Positions 8,979-18,862 are shown, counted from the stretch's first letter. The stretch is DNA of 64,000 nucleotides from Burkholderia sp. (GCA_031253835.1 JAIRVP010000064.1:1-64000); one strand, 5' to 3'. Made by a program: numbers and translations. The notes: a model not told the origin generated them from the letters alone.

Positions 8979-10364
8979 CTATGCCACCGCACTCAGCGCC
9001 TGCGCGAACCGCTTGTCCGCGAGATACGCGACATTGAACCGGCAATACTTCGATGGACGGTCGGCCTGCGGCGAAAACACCGCCCCCGGCGCGAGGATCA
9101 CGCCACGCTCCAGCATTGCTTGCGCGAGCTGCATCGAATCGGGCCAGCCGGGCAGTGCGGCCCACAGATACAGGTTCTGGTCACAGGGCCGATAGACCTC
9201 CGCACCGAGACGGCCGAGCGCATCGAGCGCAGTGCCGGTCGCGCGCCGCAGCTTCTCCTGCAGATGATTCGTATGCCTGAGAAAGTGACCATCGCTGACG
9301 ATCGCGTCGAGCGTGCGTTCGCAGTACTCCGAGCTGCTGACGTGCGTCAGCATCTTCACGTCGGCGAGATCGCTCGCAAGCGCGGCATTGCACGCCAGGA
9401 ACCCGACACGCAGCGCCGCCGACACCGATTTCGAAAAACTGCCGATATAGATGGTCCGGCGCAGCTGGTCGAGCGTCGCGATGCGCGTGAGCGAGCGCGG
9501 CCGCAGGTCGGCGAGCGCGTCGTCCTCGACGAGGATCAGGTCGTGTGCGTCGGCGAGCTGCAGGATGCGGTGCGCCTTGGCCGCGCTCGTATCGGTCGCG
9601 GTCGGGTTGTGGCCGACCGATTGCGTGAAGAACAGCTTCGGCCGGTATGCGGCGACAAGTTCGGCCAGCTTCGCGACGTCGGGGCCGTCGATCTCGCGCG
9701 GCACGCCGACGATGTTCGCGCCGCTCAGCTTGAGCTTGCCGAACAGCGGGTAGTAGCCGGGATCGTCGACGAGCACGGTGTCGCCGGGGCGCACGAAGTA
9801 GCGCAGCACGAGGTCCATCGCCTGGTTCGCGCCGTGCGTGAGCACGATCTGCGCGGGCGGCGCCTCGATCTCGTAGCCGGCGAGCTTCTGCTGCAGCGAC
9901 TGGCGCAGCGGCAGGTAGCCGTAGCGGCTGCCGTAGCGGAACAGCGACGCGGCGCTCGTGCGCATGATGCGCTGCTGGTACTGGTTCAGCCGCGTTTCTT
10001 CGAGCCACTCGATCGGGGGGAAGCCTTCGCCGAGATTGAGCACGTCGGGCTTCACGTGCAGCTGCTCGCGCATCAGCCACACGATGTCCATCGCGCGGTC
10101 GAGCGAGCTCGGCTCGTCGATCTCGGGCGCGGCCGCCGCGCGCCGCGTGACGAAGAAGCCGGAGCCGCGCCTCGGCTCGATCAGGCCGTCGGCCGCGAGC
10201 ATCTCGAACGCGCTGATTACGGTGTTCTTCGAGCAGCCGGACGCCTCAGCGTATTCCCTGATCGAAGGCAGCTTCGCGCCGGCCGGCAACACGCCTTCCT
10301 CGATCTGTCTGGCGAGATTGTCCGCCATCGTGCCAGACAGGCTGGCTTTTGCACGCTGTTTCAT
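8979..10364 (-). CDS. MocR-type regulator: GntR helix-turn-helix fused to PLP aminotransferase domain
   Basis: About 461 residues from the ATG at 10364. The N-terminal GntR winged helix reads [19 protein letters not shown] and ends [11 protein letters not shown]. The C-terminal domain is a fold-type I aminotransferase with [15 protein letters not shown] in [14 protein letters not shown] and the PLP lysine in [17 protein letters not shown]. MocR proteins bind PLP or an aldimine and typically regulate a divergent target. Here the target would be mvaA-tctBA, starting 163 bases away. The spacer carries repeated GGTAC half-sites (see the operator entry). Effector unknown. Confidence 0.9.
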   Translation of the reverse strand: MKQRAKASLSGTMADNLARQIEEGVLPAGAKLPSIREYAEASGCSKNTVISAFEMLAADGLIEPRRGSGFFVTRRAAAAPEIDEPSSLDRAMDIVWLMREQLHVKPDVLNLGEGFPPIEWLEETRLNQYQQRIMRTSAASLFRYGSRYGYLPLRQSLQQKLAGYEIEAPPAQIVLTHGANQAMDLVLRYFVRPGDTVLVDDPGYYPLFGKLKLSGANIVGVPREIDGPDVAKLAELVAAYRPKLFFTQSVGHNPTATDTSAAKAHRILQLADAHDLILVEDDALADLRPRSLTRIATLDQLRRTIYIGSFSKSVSAALRVGFLACNAALASDLADVKMLTHVSSSEYCERTLDAIVSDGHFLRHTNHLQEKLRRATGTALDALGRLGAEVYRPCDQNLYLWAALPGWPDSMQLAQAMLERGVILAPGAVFSPQADRPSKYCRFNVAYLADKRFAQALSAVA

Positions 10365-10394
10365 CGGAATGTTCCGTCGGGCCGGCCCACTGTC

Positions 10395-10448
10395 ATGGGT
10401 ACGGTTGGGTGGCTGTCTGCGCGTTCTGTACCTTTTCAATGGGTACAG
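10395..10448. promoter_or_regulatory. Candidate MocR operator between the regulator gene and mvaA
   Basis: The octamer ATGGGTAC occurs twice in direct orientation, at 10395-10402 and 10439-10446. The second copy forms a perfect inverted repeat with CTGTACC at 10426-10432 (CTGTACC, 9-base spacer, GGTACAG to 10448). Several MocR regulators bind paired direct repeats next to a divergent promoter, so this is a likely binding site. The assignment is inferred from position and symmetry. Confidence 0.6.
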
Positions 10449-10527
10449 CGTGACTATTATTCGGCTATCCGCTGCCCGCCGCAAGCGCCGACGGGCAACA
10501 CCGCCACCCCGAAACAGCAGACCCATC

Positions 10528-11814
10528 ATGCCCATCGATTCCGCCTTGCCGAACTTCCGCTCGCTCACGCCCGAGCAACGCCTGTCCCACCTGTCCCGCG
10601 CCGTCGGGCTCGACGATGCCGAGCACGCGCTGCTCGCGAAACCCGGCGCGCTGCCGCTCGATACCGCGAACGGGATGATCGAGAACGTGATCGGCACGTT
10701 CGAGCTGCCGATGGCCGTGGCCGGTTACTTCCGGATCAACGATAAAGACGTGATCGTGCCGATGGCCGTCGAGGAGCCGTCGATCGTTGCGGCCGCATCG
10801 TATATGGCGAAGCTGTCCCGCGCGGCCGGCGGCTTCCGCACGTCGAGCAGCGGCCCGCTGATGCGTGCGCAGGTGCAGGTGATCGGCGTCGACGATCCGT
10901 ACGGCGCGCGGCTTGCGATCCTGCGGCATGCGGCCGAGCTGATCGCACTCGCGAACAGCCGCGACAAGGTGCTCGTCGGCCTCGGCGGCGGCTGCCGCGA
11001 CATCGAGGTTCACGTGTTCCCCGATACGCCGCGCGGCGCGATGATCGTCGCGCACCTGATCGTCGACGTGCGCGACGCGATGGGCGCGAACACGGTCAAC
11101 ACGATGGCCGAAACCGTCGCGACGCGTATCGAAGCGATCACCGGGGGCCAGGTACGGTTGCGGATACTGTCCAACCTCGCGGATCTCCGGCTGGCTCGCG
11201 CAGAGGTACGGTACTCGGCCGCCACGCTCGCGACCGACACCTATTCCGGCGAAGAGGTGATCGACCGCGTGATCGACGCGTACGTGTTCGCGGCGACCGA
11301 CCCGTACCGCGCGGCGACACACAACAAGGGCATCATGAACGGCATCGATCCGGTCGTGGTCGCGACCGGCAACGACTGGCGCGCGGTTGAAGCCGGCGCG
11401 CATGCGTATGCGAGCCGCAGCGGCCGCTATACGTCGCTGACGACGTGGGAGAAGGGCGCCAACGGCGACCTCGTCGGCACGATCGAGATGCCGATGCCGG
11501 TCGGGCTCGTCGGCGGCGCGACGAAGACGCATCCGCTCGCGCGTCTCGCGCTGAAGATCATGAACGTGACGTCCGCACAGGAACTCGGCGAAATTGCAGT
11601 CGCGGTCGGGCTTGCGCAGAATCTCGGTGCGCTGCGCGCGCTCGCGACCGAAGGCATCCAGCGCGGCCACATGGCGCTGCATGCGCGCAACATCGCCGTT
11701 GCAGCGGGCGCGACCGGTGCCGACATCGACCGGATCGCACAGCAGATGGTCGCGGCGAAGGACGTGCGCGCCGACTTCGCGGTCGAGTTGCTCGCGGGCC
11801 GCAGCGGCGGCTGA
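10528..11814 (+). CDS. mvaA: Hydroxymethylglutaryl-CoA reductase, degradative (class II)
   Basis: A 428-residue class II HMG-CoA reductase. It aligns collinearly with the Pseudomonas mevalonii enzyme as I recall it: catalytic Glu83 in [12 protein letters not shown], Lys267 in [10 protein letters not shown], Asp283 in [12 protein letters not shown] and His381 in [11 protein letters not shown] fall at identical numbers. The family interconverts mevalonate plus CoA and HMG-CoA; in bacteria without the mevalonate pathway it is catabolic, oxidising mevalonate with NAD(H). The gene is divergent from a MocR regulator and is followed by TctB/TctA-like transporter genes, consistent with uptake and degradation of mevalonate or HMG-like acids. 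No HMG-CoA lyase gene is adjacent. Confidence 0.96.
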   Translation: MPIDSALPNFRSLTPEQRLSHLSRAVGLDDAEHALLAKPGALPLDTANGMIENVIGTFELPMAVAGYFRINDKDVIVPMAVEEPSIVAAASYMAKLSRAAGGFRTSSSGPLMRAQVQVIGVDDPYGARLAILRHAAELIALANSRDKVLVGLGGGCRDIEVHVFPDTPRGAMIVAHLIVDVRDAMGANTVNTMAETVATRIEAITGGQVRLRILSNLADLRLARAEVRYSAATLATDTYSGEEVIDRVIDAYVFAATDPYRAATHNKGIMNGIDPVVVATGNDWRAVEAGAHAYASRSGRYTSLTTWEKGANGDLVGTIEMPMPVGLVGGATKTHPLARLALKIMNVTSAQELGEIAVAVGLAQNLGALRALATEGIQRGHMALHARNIAVAAGATGADIDRIAQQMVAAKDVRADFAVELLAGRSGG

Positions 11815-11901
11815 TGCGCGGACTGCGCGCCGCATGACCCATGCGGCGTGCAGCGCGCCACGCCGGCCAGACCGGCGATAGATCAATCCAGGAGGAGACA
11901 C

Positions 11902-12399
11902 ATGGAACAGACCGGTTCAAGCGCGGTCGCAACCGCGCTGCATCGTGCGCGGTCGCTGGCCGGCGCCGATGCGTCGGCCACGACGCTCGTCGAGGTGTGG
12001 GGCGACACGGTGGCGACGAAACATCTCGCGTGGTCGGTGCTGCTCGGCATCGCGATCAGCCTCGGCGCGTTCGAGATCGGCCGCGTCGTGCTCGCCTCGT
12101 TCGTCCACGACGTGGCGATCGCGCGTGCTTACGCGATGCTGATCGGCCTCGGCGGCTGCCTGCTGGCCGGCACGATCTGCGCGGTGCTGTTCAAGCCGAA
12201 GCGCACGGTGATCGAACATGCGGCCGGTGGCGCGGAGCGCGACGACGCGCTCCGGCAGCTCGCCGAAGCATCGGGCGGGCTGGGCTCGACGAGCGACCTG
12301 TCGGCCAGCGCACGCGCGGAGATGGAGGAGCTCGGGTTGCTCGATCTCTTTGCTTCGTATGAAGCGTCTTCCGAGCGCGCACGCGCGGGAGGCCGCTGA
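11902..12399 (+). CDS. TctB-like small membrane subunit
   Basis: A 165-residue protein from the ATG at 11902, behind AGGAGGAG. It has two hydrophobic stretches, LAWSVLLGIAISLGAFEIG and AYAMLIGLGGCLLAGTICAV, then a polar C-terminal tail of about 75 residues. Its last base overlaps the ATG of the TctA-like permease, and it follows mvaA by 87 bases. Position and topology suggest the small subunit of a tripartite tricarboxylate-type transporter, but it has fewer helices than standard TctB, so the family call is tentative. No TctC binding protein gene is present nearby. Confidence 0.65.
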   Translation: MEQTGSSAVATALHRARSLAGADASATTLVEVWGDTVATKHLAWSVLLGIAISLGAFEIGRVVLASFVHDVAIARAYAMLIGLGGCLLAGTICAVLFKPKRTVIEHAAGGAERDDALRQLAEASGGLGSTSDLSASARAEMEELGLLDLFASYEASSERARAGGR

Positions 12400-13778
12400 T
12401 GGACGCGCTACTGCATGCTTTGCCGAGCGCGTTCGCGATGGGGTTGCTCGGCGCGATCGTGTTCTCCGGCATCGGGCTGATCTCCGGCACCGACGAAACG
12501 ACGACGATCGCGCCGCTCACGTTGCTCGTCGCGCTGCTCGGCGTGCCGCCGGCCGGCGTGTTCACGTTCTTCCTCGCCGGCGCGGTGGCCAAGCACATCA
12601 CGCATTCGATCCCGACCGCGCTGCTCGGCATTCCCGGCGACACGATGGCCGCGCCGCTGTTGCAGCAGGCGACGCTGCTGCGCGCGCTCGGCGTGCCGCA
12701 CATCGCGCTGCGCAAGATGATCTCCGGGGCGATCGTCGCCGCGTTCGTCGCGCTGCCGCTCGCGGTGCTGTTCGCATCGCTGCTCGCGCCGTTCGGCGCG
12801 GCGATCGCGAAGGCCGCGCCGTGGGTGTTCCTCGCGGCGGCCATCGGCATCGCTTACTTCTCGGCGGGGCGCTGGGCGTCGGTGCTGCTGCTCGTGCCGT
12901 TCGTGATGCTGGTGGTCGGGCTGCAGGCGCTGACGGGCCATTACGGCGTGAAGCTGAGCGTCAGCTACTTCCTCGGGATCGCGATCGGGCCGCTGGTGGC
13001 CGACCTGTTCTCGATCCTGTCGCCGGCCGAGCGGCGGCGCATGCGCCGCGACGGGCCGTCGACGTTCGTGCTCGCGCCCGACGTGAAAAGCTGGCGCGGC
13101 TATTTCCCGAATCCGCTGAAGGTGCTCGACCGCGAGCAGGTGGCGTGGACGGTCGGCACGGCCGCCGTGTCGAGCGCGACCTTCGTGTTCAGCCCGGTCG
13201 CGATGACGGTGCTGATGGGCGAGATCGTCGGCGCGCGCGTGCGCCACGCCTACCAGCGCCTGACGACGGTGATCGCCGCGCGTAACGGTGTGACGGAGGC
13301 GACCTACATCGCCGAGGCGCTGATTCCGCTGATCGCGTTCGGGCTGCCGCTGAGCCCGGTGGCGGCCGGCCCGGCCGCGCCGCTGTTCAATGCGCCGCCG
13401 CGCTTCACGGTCGACGCGGCGAGCGGGCAGATCCACAACCTGCATACGCTGATGAGCTGGCCCGAGTTCCTCGGCTACGGGCTGCTGTCGATCCTGCTGG
13501 CCGCGCTGATCGCGTATCCGCTCGCGATGCACCATGCGCACCGCGCGGCGTCGTTCGTCGCGCGCAAGCTGAGCCACGAGGCGATCATCGCGACCTTCGC
13601 GGGGCTGATCGTCGTGATCGGCGTATGGGAGGGGCAGTTGCTGGGGCTCGCCGTGATCGTCACGATCGGCCTGTTCGGCGGGATGCTGTCGCGCCTGTTC
13701 GCGTTCAACACGGGCGTGCAGTTCATGGGCTACTACGTCGCGGTGCTCAGCGTGCCCGCGATCGCCAAGCTGTTCTGA
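12399..13778 (+). CDS. Tripartite tricarboxylate transporter permease, TctA-like
   Basis: The 459-residue protein has about eleven hydrophobic helices and the paired Gly/Pro-rich signature near the N-terminus (FSGIGLISGTDETTTIAPL), which in TctA reads G-x-x-P-G. A second half begins with VTEATYIAEALIPLIAFGLP, as expected of the repeated TctA fold. TctA proteins carry carboxylates by cation symport with TctB and a periplasmic TctC. Linkage to mvaA suggests the solute is mevalonate or 3-hydroxy-3-methylglutarate; this is inferred. The gene starts on the last base of the upstream stop codon, so the two are coupled. Confidence 0.8.
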   Translation: MDALLHALPSAFAMGLLGAIVFSGIGLISGTDETTTIAPLTLLVALLGVPPAGVFTFFLAGAVAKHITHSIPTALLGIPGDTMAAPLLQQATLLRALGVPHIALRKMISGAIVAAFVALPLAVLFASLLAPFGAAIAKAAPWVFLAAAIGIAYFSAGRWASVLLLVPFVMLVVGLQALTGHYGVKLSVSYFLGIAIGPLVADLFSILSPAERRRMRRDGPSTFVLAPDVKSWRGYFPNPLKVLDREQVAWTVGTAAVSSATFVFSPVAMTVLMGEIVGARVRHAYQRLTTVIAARNGVTEATYIAEALIPLIAFGLPLSPVAAGPAAPLFNAPPRFTVDAASGQIHNLHTLMSWPEFLGYGLLSILLAALIAYPLAMHHAHRAASFVARKLSHEAIIATFAGLIVVIGVWEGQLLGLAVIVTIGLFGGMLSRLFAFNTGVQFMGYYVAVLSVPAIAKLF

Positions 13779-14034
13779 CGTACCGGCGCAAGAGGGCCGC
13801 GTGTGCCGCGCGGCCGCCTGAAAACGCCGTTTCCCGCGCGATTTTTGAATCGCTGTGTGTCGTGTTCGCACACAGATACGTTGAGATACAAAGCCTCCGG
13901 ATGGTTCGGATATAAAACCGGTGAAGCGATTCACACGGCGGCGCGGTGCCATGCGCCGCCGCCCCGAACGACGATACCGGCGCGCCCGCACGCGCCGCGC
14001 CCCCTTCCTTAGCGATCGACAATGGAGAAGAGTC

Positions 14035-15078
14035 ATGCCTGATACCGTGAACACCCGCCGCCGCCTGATCCTGGGCTCGACGCTGGCGAGCCTGAGCCTC
14101 GCCGACCTCGGGTTCAGCGCGCTCGCGCAGGCGCAGTCCGCCCCCGATGCATCGACCGGGCAGCGTGCGGGCGGGGTGGCGTCGCTGGGCACGATCCACC
14201 AGATCGACGCGGGCGTGCTCAACGTCGGGTATGCGGACCTCGGGCCGAAGAAGGGCCCCGTGGTGTTCCTGCTGCACGGCTGGCCGTACGACATCTACAG
14301 CTACGCGGACGTCGCGCCGCTGCTCGTCAAGGCCGGCTATCGCGTGATCGTGCCGTACCTGCGCGGCTACGGCTCGACGACGTTCCGCTCGGCCGACACC
14401 GTGCGCAACGGCCAGCAGGCCGTGACGGCCGTCGATATCGTCGCACTGATGGATGCGCTGAAGATCGACAGCGCCGTGTTCGGCGGCTACGACTGGGGCG
14501 CGCGCACGGCCGACATCATCGCGGCGCTGTGGCCGCAGCGCGTGAAGGCGCTGGTGTCCGTCAGCGGCTACCTGATCGGCAGCCAGGAGGCGAACCGCAA
14601 GCCGCTGCCGCCGCAGGCCGAACTGCAGTGGTGGTATCAGTTCTACTTCACGACCGAGCGCGGCGAACTCGGCTACGCGACGAACCGCGACGCGTTCAAC
14701 AAGCTGATCTGGCAACTCGCGTCGCCGAAGTGGAAGTTCTCCGACGAGACGTACGCGCGCTCGGCCGCGTCGTTCCAGAACCCCGATCACGTGGCCGTCG
14801 TGATCCACAACTATCGCTGGCGCCTCGGGCTCGCGAAGGGCGAGTCGCAGTACGACGACATCGAGCGGCGTCTGGCGGCCGGCCCTGCGATCACGGTGCC
14901 GACGATCACGATGGAAGGCGACGCGAACGGCGCGCCGCACCCGGAACCGGCCGCGTACGCAAAGAAGTTCACCGGCAAGTACCAGCACCGGACGATCTCC
15001 GGCGGTATCGGCCACAACCTGCCGCAGGAAGCGCCGCAGGCGTTTGCCGACGCGATCCTGCAAGTGGAGCATCTGTGA
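14035..15078 (+). CDS. Tat-exported alpha/beta hydrolase
   Basis: A 347-residue protein from the ATG at 14035 (GGAGAAG upstream). The N-terminus NTRRRLILGSTLASLSLADL is a twin-arginine-type signal, with cleavage probably after ALAQA. The core shows the oxyanion loop LLHGWPYDIYSYAD and nucleophile elbow G-G-Y-D-W-G (Asp, haloalkane dehalogenase/epoxide hydrolase-like), and a terminal histidine in GGIGHNLPQEAP. Asp as nucleophile points to hydrolysis of epoxide or C-halogen bonds rather than a serine esterase. Its TGA overlaps the ATG of the cytochrome P460 gene, so both are made together and both act in the periplasm. Confidence 0.85.
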   Translation: MPDTVNTRRRLILGSTLASLSLADLGFSALAQAQSAPDASTGQRAGGVASLGTIHQIDAGVLNVGYADLGPKKGPVVFLLHGWPYDIYSYADVAPLLVKAGYRVIVPYLRGYGSTTFRSADTVRNGQQAVTAVDIVALMDALKIDSAVFGGYDWGARTADIIAALWPQRVKALVSVSGYLIGSQEANRKPLPPQAELQWWYQFYFTTERGELGYATNRDAFNKLIWQLASPKWKFSDETYARSAASFQNPDHVAVVIHNYRWRLGLAKGESQYDDIERRLAAGPAITVPTITMEGDANGAPHPEPAAYAKKFTGKYQHRTISGGIGHNLPQEAPQAFADAILQVEHL

Positions 15079-15623
15079 TGCGGGCAGGCATGGAGGTGTT
15101 GCATCGCGGTGCGCGCCGCGTGCTCGTCGCGGGCGTGCTGCTGGGCGGCGCGCTGTCGGCCAGCGGGCCGGCCGCGTTCGCCGAGCAGCCGAAGCCGGCG
15201 GCGGCTGCCGCGTCGCCGATCTACGGCGTGACGATCCCGCCCGGCTACCGGAAGTGGGAGATGGTCGCGCCGGCCGAGGAGGCCGCGCCGCTCGACGAAT
15301 TGCGCGTGGTGCTCGGCAATCCGGTCGCGATCCGCGCGCTCGAACGGGCGACGCTGCCGTTTCCGGACGGCACGATCCTCGTGAAGCTCGCGTACAAGCG
15401 CAAGCAGTCCGACGAGTTCGCGCCGGCGACGGTGCCCGGCCAGGCGACGACCGTGCAGGTGATGGTGAAGGACTCGCGCCGCTATGCATCGACGGGCGGC
15501 TGGGGCTTCGGGCGCTTCATCAACGGCGTGCCGGCCGATATCGGCCAGCATCAGACGTGCTTTGCGTGCCACCAGGCGCGCGTGAAGAACCACGATTTCG
15601 TGTTCACGCGGCTCGCGCCGTGA
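15078..15623 (+). CDS. Cytochrome P460 family haem protein
   Basis: A 181-residue protein with a signal peptide (RRVLVAGVLLGGALSASGPA, cleavage near AFAEQ) and a single c-type haem site C-F-A-C-H near the C-terminus in DIGQHQTCFACHQARVK. The body (YRKWEMV, FPDGTILVKLAYK, GGWGFGRF) matches the P460 fold. P460 proteins oxidise hydroxylamine or detoxify nitric oxide with a Lys-crosslinked haem; many Burkholderia copies are uncharacterised. A plausible cross-linking lysine would be in LVKLAYKRK, not certain. It overlaps the upstream hydrolase by one base and is followed by a clear terminator. Confidence 0.88.
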   Translation: MRAGMEVLHRGARRVLVAGVLLGGALSASGPAAFAEQPKPAAAAASPIYGVTIPPGYRKWEMVAPAEEAAPLDELRVVLGNPVAIRALERATLPFPDGTILVKLAYKRKQSDEFAPATVPGQATTVQVMVKDSRRYASTGGWGFGRFINGVPADIGQHQTCFACHQARVKNHDFVFTRLAP

Positions 15624-15653
15624 CGGGACATGACGACGTGAAGTCGACGGAAA

Positions 15654-15681
15654 AGCGTGCCGTGCGAGGCACGCTTTTTTT
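15654..15681 (+). terminator. Rho-independent terminator after the P460 gene
   Basis: AGCGTGCC at 15654-15661 pairs with GGCACGCT at 15668-15675 around a six-base loop and is followed by a run of T. It lies 30 bases after the cytochrome P460 stop and closes the hydrolase-P460 operon. Confidence 0.85.
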
Positions 15682-15899
15682 ATGGTGCGTGGCGTGAAGG
15701 CGCGCATCGGCAAGCGGGTTTGTATCGCACTGTATCTGCGGCCGTTCCTGAAAAACTGGCATGCAGAAAGCACCGGTTCCGGAAACATGCCGGATACGTG
15801 GGCGGGTTCTACTGTCGACATGCAGCAAGCGTTCGGTGCCAGACGTTCGCACCGGATGCCACGTGATCGATACCCCAACTTCCGTTCAGGAGAATGCTC

Positions 15900-16226
15900 A
15901 TGAAAGCCGCTCGAATCCTCGCCGTTGCCGTCCTCGCCGCCGCTCCCGTCTTGTCGTTCGCCGATACCGGCCACGGCGTCACGCGTGCCGACGTGCGTGC
16001 CGAACTGGTCCGCCTCGAACAGGCCGGCTACAGCCCGGCCCGCAGCGAACCGCACTACCCGGAAGACATCGCGCACGCGTTGCAGGTTGCGCGTTCCGAC
16101 CAGAACAGCCCGTCGAAGTCGCAAGGCGACAACGTGGCAGACGTGTCGACGCCCGCCAGCCATCGCGATGCCTCACAGTCGCGTGCCGCACGGAACGCCG
16201 CCGACGACCTGTACGCGCATTCGTGA
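15900..16226 (+). CDS. DUF4148 domain exported protein
   Basis: A 108-residue protein from the ATG at 15900; the in-frame ATG at 15894 lies too close to the CAGGAGA ribosome site. The signal peptide AARILAVAVLAAAPVLSFAD precedes a short region with the DUF4148 pattern VTRADVRAELVRLEQAGYSP, and a polar Ser/Asp-rich tail follows. DUF4148 proteins are abundant small periplasmic proteins of Burkholderiales with no established role. It stands between the P460 operon and an alpha/beta hydrolase gene, with its own apparent start region. Confidence 0.85.
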   Translation: MKAARILAVAVLAAAPVLSFADTGHGVTRADVRAELVRLEQAGYSPARSEPHYPEDIAHALQVARSDQNSPSKSQGDNVADVSTPASHRDASQSRAARNAADDLYAHS

Positions 16227-16310
16227 TCGGGTGCCGCGCCTGCCGCACGCAGACGCGGCCGCCACTGCAGCACTTCATTTGAACAACACAACAGAGATAG
16301 GAGCATGACG

Positions 16311-17102
16311 ATGGCCGGTTTGATGAAACGCGTTCTGGTGTCCGCCGCGGTGATCGGCGGACTGTTCGGTGCGGTCGCGGCGCAGGCTGCGCCGAAGGAG
16401 GACCTGAAGGGCACGAACGTCGTGCTCGTGCACGGCGCGTTCGCTGACGGGTCGAGCTGGAACCGCGTGATTCCGCTGCTCGAGGCGCGCGGGCTGCACG
16501 TGGTGTCGGTGCAGAACCCGCTGAGCTCGCTCGCCGACGATGCGGCCGCGACGAAGCGCACGATCGACGAGCAGAAGGGGCCGGTCGTGCTGGTCGGCCA
16601 TTCGTGGGCCGGCGTCGTGATTAGCGACGCGGGCAACGACGACAAGGTGAAGTCGCTCGTGTACGTCGCGGCATTCGCGCCCGACAACGGCCAGTCGATC
16701 GCCGACGTCACGCAAGGGCTGCCGGCGCCGGCCTGGGCCGGCGAACTGCGCAAGGATGCAGGCGGTTTCGCGCGGCTGTCGGACAAGGCGATCGCGCAGG
16801 ATTTCGCGCCGGACCTGCCGCCCGCGCAGCAGCACATCGTTGCCGCGACCCAGGGGCCGTGGTATAGCGGTTGCATCTCCGAGAAGGTCACGCAGGCCGC
16901 GTGGCATGCGAAGCCGTCGACCTTCGTCGTCGCGACGCAGGACAAGATGATCGACCCGAAGCTGCAGGAAACGATGGCGAAGCGGATCGGTGCGACGGTT
17001 GCGCGCGTGAACGGCAGCCACGTCGCGATGCTGAGCCAGCCGAAGGCCGTGGCCGACGCGATCATCGCGGCCGCCGAACGTGCGAAGCAGGATACGCAGT
17101 GA
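16311..17102 (+). CDS. Exported alpha/beta hydrolase, salicylate esterase-like
   Basis: About 263 residues from the ATG at 16311, which has the better distance from AGGAG than the ATG at 16305. A signal peptide (VLVSAAVIGGLFGAVAAQAA) is followed by VVLVHGAFADGSSWNRVIP (oxyanion loop), the nucleophile elbow G-H-S-W-A-G (Ser), an acid in VVATQDKMIDP and the His in NGSHVAMLSQP. This arrangement is that of the small plant-like methylesterase/EstC group found in many proteobacteria. The native ester is unknown. It runs just ahead of an amidase gene on the same strand. Confidence 0.87.
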   Translation: MAGLMKRVLVSAAVIGGLFGAVAAQAAPKEDLKGTNVVLVHGAFADGSSWNRVIPLLEARGLHVVSVQNPLSSLADDAAATKRTIDEQKGPVVLVGHSWAGVVISDAGNDDKVKSLVYVAAFAPDNGQSIADVTQGLPAPAWAGELRKDAGGFARLSDKAIAQDFAPDLPPAQQHIVAATQGPWYSGCISEKVTQAAWHAKPSTFVVATQDKMIDPKLQETMAKRIGATVARVNGSHVAMLSQPKAVADAIIAAAERAKQDTQ

Positions 17103-17178
17103 GTGAACACGGTGCCGTGCTTTCGCGAGGAAGCGCGGCGCCGTGAGCGTTTGTGATGTCTTTCCACCAGGAGAAGTC

Positions 17179-18579
17179 ATGACCGAACTCTGGCAACTGT
17201 CGGCAACCGAACTCGCGAAACGCGTGCGTCAGCGTGAAGTGTCCGCGCGCGACGTGGCGGACGCCGTGCTCGATCGTCTCGATGCAGTCAATCCGGCAAT
17301 CAACGCGGTGGTCGAACACCGCCCCGACGACGTGCGGCGGCAGGCCGACGAAGTCGACCGCGCGATCGCGCGCGGCGACGATCCGGGGCCGCTCGCCGGC
17401 GTACCCGTCACCGTGAAGATCAACATCGATCAGGCGGAATGTGCGACGACCAACGGCACGCGCCTGCAGGAAAACCTGATCGCGCACGCCGACAGCCCGG
17501 TGGTCGCCAACATCCGGAAGGCTGGCGGCATCGTGCTCGGCCGCACCAATTCCCCGACGTTCGCATTGCGCTGGTTCACGTCGAATCTCGTGCATGGCCA
17601 CACGCGCAATCCGCGCAATGCGTCGCTGACGCCGGGCGGATCGAGTGGCGGTGCGGCCGCCGCCGTGGCGGCCGGGATCGGTCCGCTGGCGGTCGGTACC
17701 GACATCGGCGGCTCGGTGCGTTACCCGGCCTATGCGTGCGGCGTGCACGGGATCCGGCCGTCGCTCGGCCGCGTGCCGGCGTTCAATGCGTCGTCGCCCG
17801 AGCGTGCGATCGGCGCGCAGCTGATGTCGACGGCGGGGCCGATCGCGCGCACGATCGACGATCTGTCGCTCGCGCTGCGTGCGTTCGCCGCGCCGGACCC
17901 GCGCGATCCATGGAACGTGGCCGTGCCGTTCGCCGGGCCCGAGGTGCCGAAGCGTGCGGCGCTGTGCGTGCGTCCGGGCGGCTTGCAGGTCGTGCCCGAA
18001 GTGGAGGCCGCGTTGCGCGATGCCGCGCGCCGGCTGGTCGATGCGGGCTGGACCGTCGACGAGATCGACGATACGCCGCCGATGCGCGAGGCGGCGCTGC
18101 TGCAGGAACAGCTCTGGCTCGGCGACGGTTTCGATGCGTTGGCGAATGCGGTCGAGACGGACGGCGATCCGGGCGCGGCGGCCGTGATTGCGGCCGTGCG
18201 CGGCAAGGTGCGCGACCTGCCGGCCGACGTGATCAGCCGCGCGCTGGTTCGCCGCACGACGCTGACGCGGCAATGGCGGCTGTTTCTCGATCAGTATCCG
18301 GTGCTGCTGCTGCCCGTTTCATCGGAACTGCCGTTCGCCGACGATCTCGACCGCCAGGGGCCGGAAGGCTTCGAGCGCGTGTGGGAAGCGCAACTCACGT
18401 TGCGCGCGCTGCCCGCGATGGGGCTGCCGGGGCTGGCGGTCACGACGTCGCTCGTGAACGGCGTGCCGGTGGGCGTGCAGGTGGTGGCCACGCATCATCG
18501 CGAGGATCTGTGTCTGCTCGCGGGGCGCGATATCGAAGCGCGTGGCGTGCCGATTGCACCGGTCGATCCGCTGTCGTGA
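17179..18579 (+). CDS. Amidase (amidase-signature family)
   Basis: A 466-residue protein from the ATG at 17179 (CCAGGAGAAGTC upstream). The amidase signature is clear: the catalytic Lys in VPVTVKINIDQAE, the Ser-rich stretch TPGGSSGGAAAAVAAG, and the nucleophile Ser in GTDIGGSVRYPA, forming the Ser-Ser-Lys triad. The family hydrolyses amides from small aliphatic amides to indoleacetamide and glutamyl-tRNA. No GatB or GatC gene is nearby, so a metabolic amidase is likely. No signal peptide, so cytosolic. It is followed by a hairpin that may act as a terminator. Confidence 0.92.
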   Translation: MTELWQLSATELAKRVRQREVSARDVADAVLDRLDAVNPAINAVVEHRPDDVRRQADEVDRAIARGDDPGPLAGVPVTVKINIDQAECATTNGTRLQENLIAHADSPVVANIRKAGGIVLGRTNSPTFALRWFTSNLVHGHTRNPRNASLTPGGSSGGAAAAVAAGIGPLAVGTDIGGSVRYPAYACGVHGIRPSLGRVPAFNASSPERAIGAQLMSTAGPIARTIDDLSLALRAFAAPDPRDPWNVAVPFAGPEVPKRAALCVRPGGLQVVPEVEAALRDAARRLVDAGWTVDEIDDTPPMREAALLQEQLWLGDGFDALANAVETDGDPGAAAVIAAVRGKVRDLPADVISRALVRRTTLTRQWRLFLDQYPVLLLPVSSELPFADDLDRQGPEGFERVWEAQLTLRALPAMGLPGLAVTTSLVNGVPVGVQVVATHHREDLCLLAGRDIEARGVPIAPVDPLS

Positions 18580-18655
18580 CGGTGTGACGGGCGCGTGCAT
18601 CGGCGATGCGCGCGTCATTTGCTCCTGCCCGTTCGTTCCATTTCGGATTCCATGA

Positions 18656-18677
18656 CAATGCGGCTCGCGCCGCATTG
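18656..18677 (+). terminator. Possible terminator hairpin after the amidase gene
   Basis: A perfect nine-base stem with a four-base loop lies about 80 bases after the amidase stop. The following DNA is rich in T and C but lacks an uninterrupted T run, so intrinsic termination is only probable. Confidence 0.45.
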
Positions 18678-18862
18678 ATCGTCTTTCTCCCTTCCTTTCA
18701 AAACCCTTCGGTGCACGACATCGAACGGTCACCCTCCCGCATTTCCCACCCGCCCACGACCGCGCATCGATAGCGCACGTCTGCTATTGCATTCCCCGCG
18801 GCGCTGATTAGGAAATGAAATTTTATTGGTTCTGCTTCCCCGACCGCCCTCGCATAGTGGCG

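Noticed and set aside
8490-10745. A 751-residue plus-strand frame opposite the MocR gene
   Set aside because: Antisense to a clear GntR-aminotransferase regulator; no recognisable domain.
11902-13778. Complete TctCBA tripartite transporter
   Set aside because: No periplasmic TctC-like binding protein gene is next to the two membrane genes.
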